Below are positions 10,154 to 21,317 of a stretch of DNA of 64,000 nucleotides, piece after piece; position 1 is the stretch's first letter, and the number at the start of each line of letters is the position of its first letter. The position numbers were made by a program, and so were the translations under genes. This DNA comes from Coriolopsis trogii. Its lineage: Eukaryota > Basidiomycota > Agaricomycetes > Polyporales > Polyporaceae. The DNA lies in contig JAHYIO010000036.1 of assembly GCA_020543525.1 (NCBI GenBank), forward strand, positions 186,001-250,000, written 5' to 3'. A model generated the notes under the pieces. That model searched no databases and was not told the DNA's origin. It saw only the letters and a list, made by a program, of their open reading frames with translations.

Positions 10154-12357
10154 ATGGTACTCCCTGTGACGCCAAAGACCCCTTACTCCCGAACCAGGGA
10201 GACTGTCGACCCTCTCAATCCAGCGCATGCAAGGTTGACGTGTCGCCCTGCAACCCCGCAAGGATGCCAAGGTAAGTTCGGGCCAACTAATATCTGCGTC
10301 ACCTCTGCCTTACAACGCGTGTCATAGATGGTACTACCAATACCACTAGCTCAGATATGTTAGGCATCCGCAGGAAGATTGCGCCCAACACATCCACTGG
10401 GAGTGTCTCAGATGCCGCTCCCCCCTCGACCACTGTTACCCACACCAGTGACCTGTCCACCATTGCAGAACTTGAAGATGTTACACATTCGAGTCCTGGA
10501 TCTACATGTCAGGCCTGTCTCACATCGTCACCGCTGATAGTCGACGGAGAGCAGTTGGAGTCCGACTCGTCCACCCTCATTGATGGTGAGCGTTTGGTGA
10601 GTAGTCTGATCCCATGTACTGACCTTTGATAAGGGGAGGGCAGGAACCATGACTCAGGGACGTGGTCGATGACTACAAGCGTTGCCGCGAGGGTACAACT
10701 TCCAGCAGTCCATGATGAAACCGAAGACTCTGTCAGCTCGCATGTGGAGCTGCGCTCTGGACTGACGAATCGCCGTAGCGGCCGGCGCAACCACTCGCAT
10801 ACTGCTTCCCGTTCCCCCTCCGAAAGCCGTACTCGGCGCGTTGACAAACGGGCGCACTCGTCCCTCTCACGTCACAACTCTGATGTGTCGATTTCCCATT
10901 CCACCTCTATACGAGAGGAGCATAGTATCATGGGTTCGCCCATCGGCCAGTCTGCCTCTTTGGTACGACCGGAACCCGGTTCAGTCCCACTGCCACCCTC
11001 TCGCCGGTCCACGCAATCCAGCACCCGCACAGATTCGCTGCCGCCTACTACATCCAACCATTCGCACCCTCAATGTCTATCCGACTCCTCTGTTCTCGCA
11101 GCTGCGAATGTGACACTCTCGTGTCAGATGGGGCCTTCAACCCGAATGCTCGCTGATGGCTTGTGCGGAGAAGACGCGAGACGAGTTGGTGCTGTCAAGG
11201 ATGTACCCATCACGCCTCCCTACCCGAACAATTCAGCACCATATTATCCCCCACCACACGGTCCGCCGCCAGGCTGGATTCCAAGTCCCTACACCTTTTA
11301 TGCAAATTACAGCAGTCCCACAATCTATCCAAACATTGCCGAGGCAGCCGGGTTGGCATACGGTACCCCCTTCCAATCTCCAGCAGTGCATGCGGCTACT
11401 CTCGGGGCTCACGCTCACCAGGGTCCCATGCCTCACAATCAGGTCGGAAACCAGCACTACCCTCCGAACCATTCTCGGAGCGTTCCATCGCGCTCATCGA
11501 CGGGTGCGAACCCGCTCGCAGCGGCCTTGGACGGGATGCAGGCAGGCGGGCAGCCTAGTGAGAGCGCCGAGTACTATCCTGCCAAGGGCGCGGACGTTGA
11601 GACGTTTGCGCCCGTTGCGGAGAACGCAGCAAAGTGGCGTCCAGGTTGGGAACACTTCCGTCTCGCAGTCTATAGAGGCATGGACTGCCATGTCGTGATG
11701 GTGCAGGCGGGGTGGGACGACGAACGGCTCTTGCGCGAGCTCCGGTGCGCTTATGAAGGGTTGTGTCCCTGGTGGAGCTGGTTCTCTATGAAGAAATTGG
11801 GGTGCGTCAACGTCTCGTTCATAGTTTCTTCCTCTTCTGCTTTCTGACGAGCGCCCTAGATACGTGACGATGGTGAAAGTGAGTTATATTTCGTTCACAC
11901 ATCATCGCGCGGACTCACGACTGACATATGTGACTGCAGGCGGACCACTCATTCATATACCCTCAGCGCGTGGGACCCTCCAAGTTCACCTGGCATCGCG
12001 CCATGCGTATGCGGTACCTCCTCGCTCATCCTAAACACGTTGCCGGGCAGCGTGAGTTCATGCGCGCACTGACCGCACGCGTAGACTACGGGGTCGAGTT
12101 CATTGAGAAGCTCAGCGCATTCCGTCTATGCATCCCATACATCTTCGGCTTTGTGTTCGCTCTGATCGTCGTCAGCATGTGGGGAGGGAGCACTGGCGAT
12201 TGGGCGGCGGCATTCGGTGTCGGATGTAAGTCGCTTGTTACTTGTTACACTACGTGCGATGGGCGCTCATGCGAGGGTGCTTTCAGCTTTCTGGTCTCAG
12301 AATTTCGCGTTGCTTGGGACGCTTGCGGCGTTTGTGAATATTTGGCAGGATTTTTGA
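10154..12357 (+). CDS. Pro/Ser-rich protein with conserved C-terminal two-TM module
   Basis: The exons are 10154-10271, 10328-10585, 10634-11801, 11860-11878, 11940-12225 and 12287-12357. All phases fit and give 639 residues. Residues 1-450 are low complexity, rich in Ser, Pro, Thr and Arg, with a Tyr/Pro/His-rich part. A conserved module starts near residue 457: VYRGMDCHVVMVQAGWDD, a Trp-rich stretch, FIYPQRVGP, then two hydrophobic helices (about 584-602 and 622-636) and a short tail. The same module is in the gene at 55388-53655. I do not recognise a named family; the layout suggests a membrane-anchored protein with a long disordered cytosolic part. The first exon is the least certain. Codon bias is weaker than in the housekeeping genes. 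Confidence 0.7.
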
Positions 12358-13017
12358 CTGTAGTAGCACACCGCGTTCATGATTTGTTAGCCATCGGGTC
12401 ACCATCGAATGTAGAGATGTGCACTATTATGCGGATAGATGCCCGATTCAGATATCGACATACTCGCGGCGGAAAGGCGTAGTACTGCGACAATGGCGGA
12501 TCAGAAGTTGATCAGAAGCGCGGGCGAGCAACCTAAGCATTCTAATAGATGTGCATAGTAGTCAAATATGAATACAATGGTAGCAAGGAGATTGAAGATG
12601 GCAAGTGCGGCCAGCAGGACAAGAAAGACAAAGGAGACGAGCTCGAGGACGAAAACAAGGTTAGAGGGGAAGACAGGTCAGTTTGTACTGCTAACTTTCG
12701 AGTCCTTCTGTCTTCCCGGTCTTTCCCCTCATCGTGGCCGTGATGATTTGTGCCGACATTCTCACTTCCCTCGCTGCTTACGTCGTGTATGTAGAGCGAG
12801 AGGCAAAGTGTGCGAAGTCAAAGGGAAGAAGTACTAAGAAACAAGGGCAAGGAGAGACGAGGATAAGGACGGGGAGGGTAGTACTCATCGCCGTCCTCAC
12901 CCTTGCCGTCCTCCGCCTCGTCTCCCATTGCGTCCTGAGAGGAGTACAAGGGCAGGGGAAGAGGCGGATGGAAGACAACAAGAGGAATGATGAGAGAGGA
13001 GAGACACGAGAGACACG
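12358..13017. other. intergenic, purine-rich part, no gene recognised
   Basis: The part at 12570-12700 and again at 12940-13015 is strongly purine-rich on the plus strand (GAAGA/GACGAG runs) and yields Lys/Glu-rich frames with no motif. No supported gene was seen. Confidence 0.45.
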
Positions 13018-13436
13018 ATCGTCTGCGATACTCGGTATCCTGCGTCGCTACAACACGCCCCATCTCCGCACTCTTGAAGTCGAGTGCTACGCAGAATCAG
13101 ACGCGGAGGAGCTAGCCCTCATCGAGTACGTGGCGAGTAGGCGGCGATCTGCCACGCAGCGAGCTTCATCCACCCTCTTGTCTACAGATGAGTGTCGTCA
13201 CAGGAACTCGTCGCTCGCGCACTCGCGTAGCTCTCTCGACCGGAGCGGCTGAAGATACATCTCGATCTCCGGGAAGCGGCGCAGATATTAGCCAAGTCAC
13301 TTCCCTCGTCTTTGTCGTCCCTGTATATCTTCGTCGTTCATGTACACGGGCCAAGATCATATGGGCGCAGTTTGACATCAGGAATGGGGTAGCGTACCAT
13401 TTGGAAGACAAGGTTATGGTCGAATACGTGACATGA
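13018..13436 (+). pseudogene. decayed fragment of an F-box gene
   Basis: The plus strand reads LRRYNTPHLRTLEVECYAES and then DAEELALIEYV. These match the intact F-box protein at 9531-7787 (HTPHLHTLEVEYYAES, VEELALIGYI). After about 110 bases of unrelated sequence the C-terminal exon resumes (EAAQILAKSLPSSLSSLYIF) and ends with a recognisable but shifted tail. Both the N-terminal F-box and the middle are missing. It is a relic of a copy with the opposite orientation to its nearest relative. Confidence 0.75.
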
Positions 13437-13575
13437 GTCACTCGACGCTGTGTAGAGAATCCGCATCGAGAACGTGCGACTTCGTACCGCACAGCCGGGT
13501 GGATGCAGTCTTGCGTTATTGTAAGTAGTGAGAGCATACGGCATCAAACGCATTCACGCAGTCCAAACAATCGAT

Positions 13576-15203
13576 TCACTCATCGGCAATAACTACGACG
13601 CTCTTCCCGAAATTGGTCCCCTGCAGGACCTCGAGCAGCGCCTCGCCCGCCTTCTCGAGTCCGTTCACTCTGTGCTCCTTGTACTTGATCTCGCCGCGCG
13701 CGACGCGCGCAGGGAACGTCTTGAAGAACTTGTCCGTGTGTTTTGGGGCGATCGAGCGGAGCAGGAAGCCGTGGAACGTGATCTCGCGCCAGACGAGGTT
13801 CTGGAGCGTCTTGACGTTGTACGGCTCCTTCGTGTTGTAGTTTGAGATCATCCCGCAGATCTGCGTGCGTCGTCAGCGTGAGCAGCCGCAAATCGGGTGG
13901 CGTGTCGACGAGGCCTGGACAGAGACGTACAATGAACGTCGCTTTCTGCGCTGCGAACTCGAGCGCTGCTTCGAGTGCCTCGCCTCCGACGTTGTCCCAG
14001 TAGCTGCATGCAGGGGTAAGCATTCAAATCGGGTTAATGGCTAGCTTGACATACATGTTTACGGGCCCTTCCTTCTCGAGAACTTCCCGGGTGGAAACCT
14101 TCTTGTAGTTGAAGGCGACGTCGACACCGAGAGACTTCACGTATTCGACCTTCTCGTCGGAGCCGGCAGACGCGATAACCTTCGCACCTTCAGATTTCGC
14201 AATCTGCGCCACGATGCTGTGTTCGCAACAGTGTTTGTGAATCAGTAGTTCGACAGAGCTGGAACGTGAAGCACCCACGCTCCGACAGCACCTAAGACAT
14301 CTGTGAGCCTCTGCAGGCGACGGAGAGACACTGACGAGAAGAAGACATACCAGAAGCAGCGGTGACGAAGACGACGTCGCCCTGTATGCGTTTAGTATGC
14401 ACGTACGACGCACCCAATGTTTCGCTTACCTTCTTGATTTTGGGATGCGCGTACTCCATCCACCCGTGGTGAGCAGTCTGACCTGAGCAGCGAGATCACA
14501 CATCAGTCATCAGGAGCACTCCAGACCACGAGTATCGCACCTCCTATGCCGAGCACTCCTAGATATGACGACCAGGGCAGTCCTTCCTTGTTCTCGAGCA
14601 CTTGTAGAGGTTCAGTCGGGCTCACCACCACGTACTCCTGGAATGCTGAGCGTAGTCCCATATCAGTGTCTCCTCCGCCTGACTGTCGGACATATCAAGT
14701 GCTTGGACGTACGCAACATCCCGAGGACGTGATCCCCGGGTTTCAGAGCTGGGTTCTCGGTCCGGAGAACCACCCCGACGCCGCTGTTCTCGAGCCTAAC
14801 AAAGTGCGGAGGATGAGATTGCCCGTACTGTGCGCGGGTCTCGCAGGACACTCACGGTTTCCCGATCTCGAATGGTGGCTACGAAGGAAAGTCAGTACCG
14901 TAGTGCGATAGGAGACGCAGATGAAACTGACAAACGAGTCTAGACTGTTGGCACTCTGCATCCTCCTGCGCATGTACGGATCGATGGATACGACCAGCAT
15001 CTTGAGAAGGGCCCCACCGTGGAGAGGCTCGCTCTCGAGGTCGATCGTCTGCGAGCGGTCGAAGACGGTGGTCTTGCCCGGTTCAGGGAACCCTGTATAA
15101 ATGATGAGTGTCACAGAGTGACGACATACGGAGGGGTGTATTCGACCTCACCTGTGGGGATCTCTTTGTAGATAACCTTTCCGTTCGGGGTGACTGGAGC
15201 CAT
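13576..15203 (-). CDS. medium-chain NADP-dependent alkenal/leukotriene B4-type reductase
   Basis: The gene starts at ATG 15203 (MAPVTPNGKVIYKEIPTG) and ends at the TAA at 13576. About nine short exons read in phase. The order is FPEPGKTTVFDRSQTIDLES and VSIDPYMRRRM (N-terminal ADH domain), VGVVLRTENPALKPGDHVLG, QEYVVV, AASGAVGA (nucleotide-binding turn), KVIASAGSDEKVEYVKSLG, YWDNVGGEALEAAL and a C-terminal GEIKYKEHRVNGLEKAGEAL. This is the zinc-free family that reduces the C=C bond of 2-alkenals and 15-oxo-prostaglandin-like enones with NADPH. Fungal members are annotated as leukotriene B4 dehydrogenase or zinc-binding ADH. Substrate is unknown; a detoxification role is inference. Two plus-strand paralogues are at 60.7-62.3 and 63.0-64.0 kb. 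Confidence 0.88.
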
Positions 15204-15293
15204 CGTAACCTGATGCGTCTATGCGTATTAGTGGTGTGAGGGAGGTAATGAGGGAAAGTAGAATGTGGACGACATGAGATTGCCAGTCTGCAT

Positions 15294-15300
15294 TATATAT
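15294..15300 (-). promoter_or_regulatory. TATA-like box of the medium-chain reductase gene
   Basis: On the minus strand TATATAA lies about 91-97 bases upstream of the ATG at 15203, a usual distance for a fungal TATA element. Confidence 0.45.
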
Positions 15301-16125
15301 GCGGAAATCGGCGGAATCGAGATGATGACATCGGTGTCGACCAAGACTTAGCGTGATGAGAGGACCGGTAGAGTTGTGTTGCGCCGCCGGTCGGTGGATC
15401 TCGATCCTGACTAAGCCCGCTCGGGACTACACTGTGATATCAATCCCAAGCGCGACCGGCCTTTCACGAACTTTCACGATCACTCACGGACGACGAGATC
15501 AGGCGAAGTTGGCTCCAGCCAGATGCCTAAGCACCGGTGCCGCATATAATTACCTATTATGATCAGCTTTACAATGATCCCAGTGTGCGTATGACCTTGT
15601 AGTCAGCCTCAGTCAAGGCTTTTTCCAAGGCTCCGCGCGATGGACGGCCAGCGCAATGCATACATCGTAGACTTGGCTGCATCGTATGAGAATAATGTTA
15701 GGTCATTCGTGCACCGGGGACTCCGAGTAGGAGAACATAGTACGAGCACAATCCATCATCGCGGCTTGCAATGCTTAGTACTGTATTATGTCTTGACCCG
15801 TTTGGACGTGACCGAGTTAGATCGACCCAGTACGGCATGGCAGAAGTGATCGGTGGTCGGGAACACCGGAGTCGATGGAGGTGACGACATGACGATTGCT
15901 GAGGGGGGAAAGGGCGCCCCGGCTGATTGGCTCGCCCGTGGGAAGGTATCGACCAGAAGTCGGACATCTCAGAAAGGAAAGACATCACCCCTGCTTGGGC
16001 GCTTCCTAACTTGCCTTCTCTCGTCTATAACCGAACGAGGAGGCCGGGGCGAACAGACGAAGCTGCGTCACGGACTTGCATCAGACACACGCGCATACGA
16101 CATGTCGACCGGAAAGCCGAGGCTA
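15301..16125. other. divergent intergenic region, no gene recognised
   Basis: About 820 bases separate the minus-strand reductase from the plus-strand MYND gene. It should hold both promoters. No convincing frame or splice pattern was seen. Confidence 0.4.
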
Positions 16126-17061
16126 ATGTCCCGCAAGGTAGGCAAGATAGGCGCGTTTTGGACCTGTCCCCGTTCGTTTGGCAGGCACTTGAAGATGTTT
16201 TGATGACCTCCTTTTCGCGCATAGTGTAACCACTGCTACATCACCGGTGATGAGAAGAAGCTCTTCACGTGTTCTAGGTGTAGGGTGAGTTACGCCGGAT
16301 TGTCCGTACTGGGTTGACGTCGCCCGCTCACTGACCCCTCTCTCCTCCCACAGTCCCAGACGTACTGCTCGAAAGAGTGCCAGAAGGCAGACTGGAAGGT
16401 CTGCACACGACATCGCACCAAGCCCGTACCCGACCGTGCACTGACCAGCGTCGTCCCGGACGCAATCCCCCAGAACCACAAAGCGATCTGCCAGAACAAC
16501 GGCATGCTCGAGTCGATGCTCAAAGAGCACGAGCACACCGTCTTCGGCCAGTTCGAGCGCGCGACGCTCGTCGACGGCATCACCCGGTACGAGCTCGACC
16601 AGCGGCTCGAGAAATGGGTCCGGTTCCACAACCCGACGCTCATGGCGGCGACGATCCAAGCCCTCCGCCTCCCCGCCGACATCTCCCGCGCGCGCACGCA
16701 CCTCCTCTACGTCACCCTCCTCCCGCGCGGGCAGGCCGAGCACGGCGGCGCCGCGGGCAAGTTCTTCCGCGTCGAGAGCGTGGAGGTCATCACCGTCGAG
16801 GACGGGCTGGGCCGCGGGAGCCCGTGGCCGGAGAGCATCGTGCAGCTGCAGCAGATGGCGGAGGAGATGGAGAGGCAGGGCCAGGGGACGGTCGCGGCGG
16901 CGATGATCGAGTGTCCGCCGTTGGCGGTGCAGACGGTGCCGTTTGGGTCCATGACGGAGCGCGCGCTGAGGAGGGAGGTGTTGCATGACACGTGGAGGGC
17001 GTGGTTCGTGAACCAGATCGAGCAGGGCTTGAGGCCGAAGCTCGTCAAGACTCGGCGCTGA
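16126..17061 (+). CDS. MYND-type zinc finger protein
   Basis: The exons are 16126-16137 (four codons, MSRK), 16225-16284 and 16354-17061, giving 259 residues. The MYND finger is at the extreme N-terminus: CNHC, then CSRC after 12 residues, then YCSKECQ and a final C-x3-H (residues about 5-44). This is the complete Cys/His ligand order of the family, a protein-interaction module that usually binds proline-rich peptides. The remaining 215 residues are charged and helical, with FRVESVEVITVEDGLG and a C-terminal WRAWFVNQIEQGLRPKLVK, a layout common in basidiomycete MYND proteins of unknown role. The 12-base first exon is predicted from phase and the GTAGGC donor, so it needs transcript support. 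The body is very GC-rich in third positions. Confidence 0.8.
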
Positions 17062-17156
17062 CGGCAGGCGGAAAAAGAAGGACGCATTCGTTTGGGGACA
17101 CGGGGAGTATTCTACACGCTGTATCGTATGTGTAACTAGTCCGACCGGGCGGTGGT

Positions 17157-18355
17157 TCAGTCTGAGAGAAAGTCGTTCTCCTCCTCGATGAGGACCTCCA
17201 GGAACTTGAAGAATGACGCGGCGGGGAAGCCGACGACGTTGTGATAGTCTCCGTCGACTTTACTCACGAGCATTCCACCGAGTCCCTATCGATGAATATG
17301 AGCACTTGACATATCTCGAGTGTATGAGCGAGAACATACCTGGATAGCGAAGCCGCCTGCGCGATCGATGCCCTCCCCGCTCTCAACGTACGCTCGGAGG
17401 AGCGACTCCTCGTTCTGTGCGAAATGCACAACGGTCCGTTCCTCGATCGACCTGTGACATTGAGTTCAGTATGATCCTTGCCAGAAGGTACGACAGCCTA
17501 GACTGACTTGATCTTATACCCAGGAGCCTCGAGCACGGGGAACACTGCGCAAAGACGTCAACAAACGAACACAACAGAGCAGAGCAGAACAGCCTGCAAG
17601 CTTACCGACGCTCACGCCGGTCACGACCTCGCAGAGGCCGCCGTTGAGGTCGAGGAGCATGCGCATGTTGTCGTCCTTGTCTATCGGCTTTTCCAGAATG
17701 TCTTGTGGACCCGCGGGTTCTTCTGCCCACTTTGGGGTGCTCGAGAGGCCGAGGGGCGGATGTGTGAGGACGACAGTGTCCGCTACATGACTCGTTGTTA
17801 GTGTGCCGTGTGAATTGAGAACGGGTTGGCAGGACAAACCAGCGATGACGAGATCTGGGGCATCGTCAGGGCTCTCAGTCTGCAGAGACAGGTATGTATC
17901 AGAGAATGCTTTCGGCCTGGACGCTCTCGGCTCAAAGGGAGTGCATTGCAGCCGTCTGCAGCACAATCCCGTCGAGCCCATCCAGCTGTGTACTCACGAC
18001 AAGCCGCTCGTACACCTCGACAGCTTTATGCGTCGCCGTCGCGACAGGATACTCGTGCGGGTCCTGGAATCCCCCGTACGGGAGCGTCTCTTCGAACGTC
18101 GAAGGTACGATCTCCGGCTCCAGACCCTGTCGGGCAGCAGAGGTAGTGTGAGCGCGAAGTTGTCGTTCCCCTGGAGACCGCGAGATGAGGACCCACGAAT
18201 GTCCGGAGGATTTCTCTCCGGCGGGGGCTGTTGGAGGCGAGGATGACCCGCTTGCCCACGAGCTTTTCCATCGCGGGGACCTTGAGCGCATGGGGGAGGA
18301 CGGGGTTGTGGGCGGGGAGCTCGACGCCCTTCTTTGACCCGAAGAAACTCATCAT
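17157..18355 (-). CDS. Maf/ASMTL-like nucleoside triphosphate pyrophosphatase
   Basis: The start is ATG 18355. Exons 1 and 2 are 18355-18197 and 18126-17998; further exons continue to the TGA at 17157. Family motifs appear in order: KRVILASNSPRRREIL (substrate loop), EIVPSTFEE, ATATHKAVEVYERLV, SPDDAPDLVIA joined across an intron to ADTVVLTH (the conserved Asp), ILEKP, NMRMLLDLNGG and EVVTGVSV, ending VVGFPAASFFKFLEVLIEEE. Maf proteins hydrolyse non-canonical or modified NTPs to the monophosphate and pyrophosphate, protecting nucleotide pools. Its ATG lies about 580 bases from that of the plus-strand isochorismatase gene, so the two may share a promoter region. Confidence 0.9.
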
Positions 18356-18822
18356 CGTGAAGTTTCTGCCGGGGTATCGTTCCGAGTGGTTGATTGACGG
18401 TGCTGGTCGAGTGCGAGACGAGTGGTGGCTGTGGAGACAGTGAAAGTCGCAGTCGTGAACACGTCTACTCCGTGGCGGGGAAGGGAAACGTCCGAGCCGT
18501 GGTCCGGTGGCGGTACCACCAATCCAGTGTGGCTCACCTTCCTCATCGGGAACTGAACGCCCGCTACGTAACTAGACGCCGTTACTCGTACGCCTTGCAA
18601 TGTTGTTCACTCGATCGAGTAGAGCAGAGTCCGTGTTATCATGTCATATGCCATGGCCACCGCTCCAGTGCCAGCTCTGCGTGGATGCATGCTCGGCCAG
18701 AGGACTTGAATGCGAAGCTACAAGTGCAGTAGTGATCTTGTGATGACGTCGGTGTAATGGCCCACTGATCGAGGCAGATCAGTATGGGCGTCTGAGGAGA
18801 CGAGGAGATGGCGGGAACTGGC

Positions 18823-18828
18823 TATAAA
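18823..18828 (+). promoter_or_regulatory. TATA-like box of the isochorismatase gene
   Basis: TATAAA lies 106 bases upstream of the ATG at 18934 but 15 bases downstream of the in-frame ATG at 18808. It therefore favours the downstream start. Confidence 0.5.
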
Positions 18829-18933
18829 CCCATTCCATTTCCTCCGTCTCGACGCTTCTCAATCGCTGCTCTCTGCTCTCTCTTCCTGGCACTGACTGCG
18901 AGGCCACATCTCTCCTCGCACCATCTCCTCCCG

Positions 18934-19539
18934 ATGTCCTCCTCCGACTCTACCCCGCCCGAGCCTCTCGAGACCGTCGACGACCCAAAGCGCGTCCTCC
19001 TCATCCTCGACGTCCAGGTCAACTTCCTCGCAGACCCTCCCGCCGGCATCCCCGCAGGCGCGACCGTCGGGCCCAACATCGCCACCATCCTCGAGCGCGC
19101 ACGCGTCGCCGTTCCCCGTCCCCGCATCGTCCACGTCCGCAACTGCGGGGACGCCGGCGAGCCGGACGAGTCCAACAGCCCCGGCTGGCAGCTCGTGAAC
19201 ACGCCCCTCCCCGGCGAGTACGTCGTCGACAAGCGCAAGAACAACGCGTTCGCGGGCACGGACCTCGGGAACATCATCCCGCCCACCGCGGAGATCATCA
19301 TGGTCGGCATGCAGAGCGACTTTTGCATCCGCGCGACGTGCAGCGCCGCGCTCTCGAGGGGGAACGAGGTCTTGCTCGTCCGGGGCGCGCATGGGACGTA
19401 CGACCGCATCGAGTACCACAACCATGGCTTGATCACGACTGCGGCCGAGGTGGAGAAGGAGATCGAGGGAGAGCTCGAGGAGGCGGGCGTGATCATGCTC
19501 GATATGAAGGACGCTCCCGGTATGTTCTCCAACCGCTAG
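18934..19539 (+). CDS. isochorismatase-family cysteine hydrolase
   Basis: This is a single exon of 201 residues from ATG 18934. An in-frame ATG at 18808 would add 42 residues, but a TATA-like box lies between the two. The fold's catalytic triad is visible: Asp26 in VLLILDVQVNF, Lys100 in VVDKRKNNAF and Cys131 in VGMQSDFCIRATC. The family hydrolyses isochorismate, nicotinamide, N-carbamoyl amides or similar small amides. The QSDFC(I/V)xxT pattern is common to uncharacterised fungal members, so the substrate cannot be named. The C-terminus (ITTAAEVEKEIEGELEEAGV) matches the usual final helix. The absence of introns contrasts with its neighbours. Confidence 0.88.
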   Translation: MSSSDSTPPEPLETVDDPKRVLLILDVQVNFLADPPAGIPAGATVGPNIATILERARVAVPRPRIVHVRNCGDAGEPDESNSPGWQLVNTPLPGEYVVDKRKNNAFAGTDLGNIIPPTAEIIMVGMQSDFCIRATCSAALSRGNEVLLVRGAHGTYDRIEYHNHGLITTAAEVEKEIEGELEEAGVIMLDMKDAPGMFSNR

Positions 19540-21317
19540 CTGCTCCGCACGCGGTGCGATGGTGTACGATCCGTTTCCGAGGGTCTTTCTTGGGCTTTGG
19601 AGGGACACTTTCGGGTTTTGAATGTTCTTTCCCTGACGCCTTTCCTTCTAACTTATTGCGATTTCGGTCGTCTCTTAGGTGAGTATCCGTCATCGGGTTT
19701 GCTTGCAAAAAGTGTCCTGACTGAGTCGTATGTCAGATACATCCGCGATTATGACTTTCCTGTCCTCGCTCTATGCATACACTTGTCGCACATGTAGATA
19801 TCGTCGAACACACACACTTCGACTCCCTGCTGTATCGCTATATTCTCTGACAATACCCGTCGTTCCCTCCTCACCATGTCTGCCCTATGTCTACCGGCAG
19901 ATCGAATCCCTGCGTCTATTCGCGCTGGTCAAAGCAGGAGCACCTCGTCAATGCCGAAGTGGGCGTCGGTATCGCGAACAAAGACGCCGACGGCTTCATA
20001 TACTATGACGCAAACCTCCTTCGCGGTGCGCTGGAACACACACCTACTCTGTCCTATGCGCAGAACTGACCGCAAGTGCTCAGCAGGTCTATCCGCACAT
20101 CCCGTCGTGGGGCGATGCATGGAGACTTGACATCGACGTCTTCTTGTTGGCACTCGCCGTCTTTCCTCCCCTGAGTAGGTGTCCGGACGTGCGCACGTTT
20201 AGAGTTTCCGGTTTCCCCCAGTATAACGAGCGGGGACAGCAAACAAGCGCGCATGCGCGTGATGGGAGAGCGAGCGGCCCTGGCACTGTGGCAGTCGTAC
20301 ACTGGACCGTCCCTACCGCGGAAGGCGATCGCATGGTGTGTGGTTCCGTCGCTTGATGGCGCATTCTCGCACTGGAAGGCGAGGATGCTCTTGTTGTCCT
20401 CCAGGACTCGTTCGGCCCATGGCTTGGGCGGGGGACGGCAGGGACGCATTGTGGCATGCGAACTGATGATGGACGAAGGAAGGCTCGGACGAGCGAGGCG
20501 ATGGAACGGCGCTCAGAGTTGCGAGCCTGTCTCACTGGAGGAGGCACGCATATATATCGTCTGCGCTGTCGTTCCGAGTACACTGACCTCGCCAGTACAT
20601 CCATCTTCTCGGCCACATGCTGTGCCTCAGCAGTCCTCGATTCGTTTTTCAAAACACCGAAGCATCGTTCCGCCCGGCGGCCCATCACCCCACATCCGCC
20701 CACAAATAGCACGCCCGAGCTCGCGCACGCGCCGGCGAACGAAGCGAAGAGGGCTCTGCGTTGGCAAGCAAGACCTGGACTGCGTTCGATCATCTGCGAC
20801 AAGACTCAGCGTCCGAGGTGGGCGCAAGCGGACCCTACGCAAGAGGGCCCTTCACGTATGCATCAGCCTTCTGTGGATAGGGTTCGATAGAGAACCACAG
20901 CAGCTGCCTGGGCGCACATTGCGGCCGTTCCGGGAGGGGGGAGATGGATTGCAGGATGCGTCTGAGGCGAGCAGGAAGAACGTGTCTCGGGCTTGGGTGC
21001 TTCGAATGCTCCGAGTTTGGGTGGCATGGATCGGGCCTATATACGCTGATTATACACACATACACACACATATGTGGGCGAGGGCAGACGTTCCATCCCC
21101 CCTCTCCCTCTGCGTCTTCCCTCCGGCGACTCATCCGACGCCCTGTCCTCCAGCCTTCCACTCCCATTTTCTCTCGTTTTTGGCGTCCGGGTGTCGTATC
21201 GTGAGGGTGCGTCTCTCACATCGCAGAACCACTCACTCACACACCCTCTTCCCAGTCCACACCACGCACCACGCACCACGCACCACGCACCGCATACACT
21301 AGTACACGCCACGCAGC
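19540..21317. other. intergenic, long spurious open frames, no gene recognised
   Basis: A plus-strand frame of about 349 codons spans 20253-21302, but it has no motif, is Arg/His/Ser-rich and has open shadows on the other strand, as GC-rich DNA produces by chance. A tandem 7-mer CACCACG occurs four times at 21260-21287, just before the small gene at 21318. Confidence 0.5.
21260..21287 (+). repeat. tandem 7-mer CACCACG x4
   Basis: Four perfect copies lie end to end and are followed by a partial copy. The repeat ends about 30 bases before the ATG at 21318, so it is probably in the 5' leader or core promoter. Confidence 0.85.

Noticed and set aside
16123..16986. A 287-codon minus-strand open frame
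   Set aside because: It is antisense to the MYND gene; the MYND frame has complete zinc ligands and in-phase introns.
18822..19608. Two long minus-strand frames
   Set aside because: They are antisense to the isochorismatase gene, whose catalytic triad is clear on the plus strand.
20253..21302. A 349-codon plus-strand open frame
   Set aside because: It is Arg/His/Ser-rich, has no motif, and equal open frames exist on the other strand; this is typical of GC-rich non-coding DNA.
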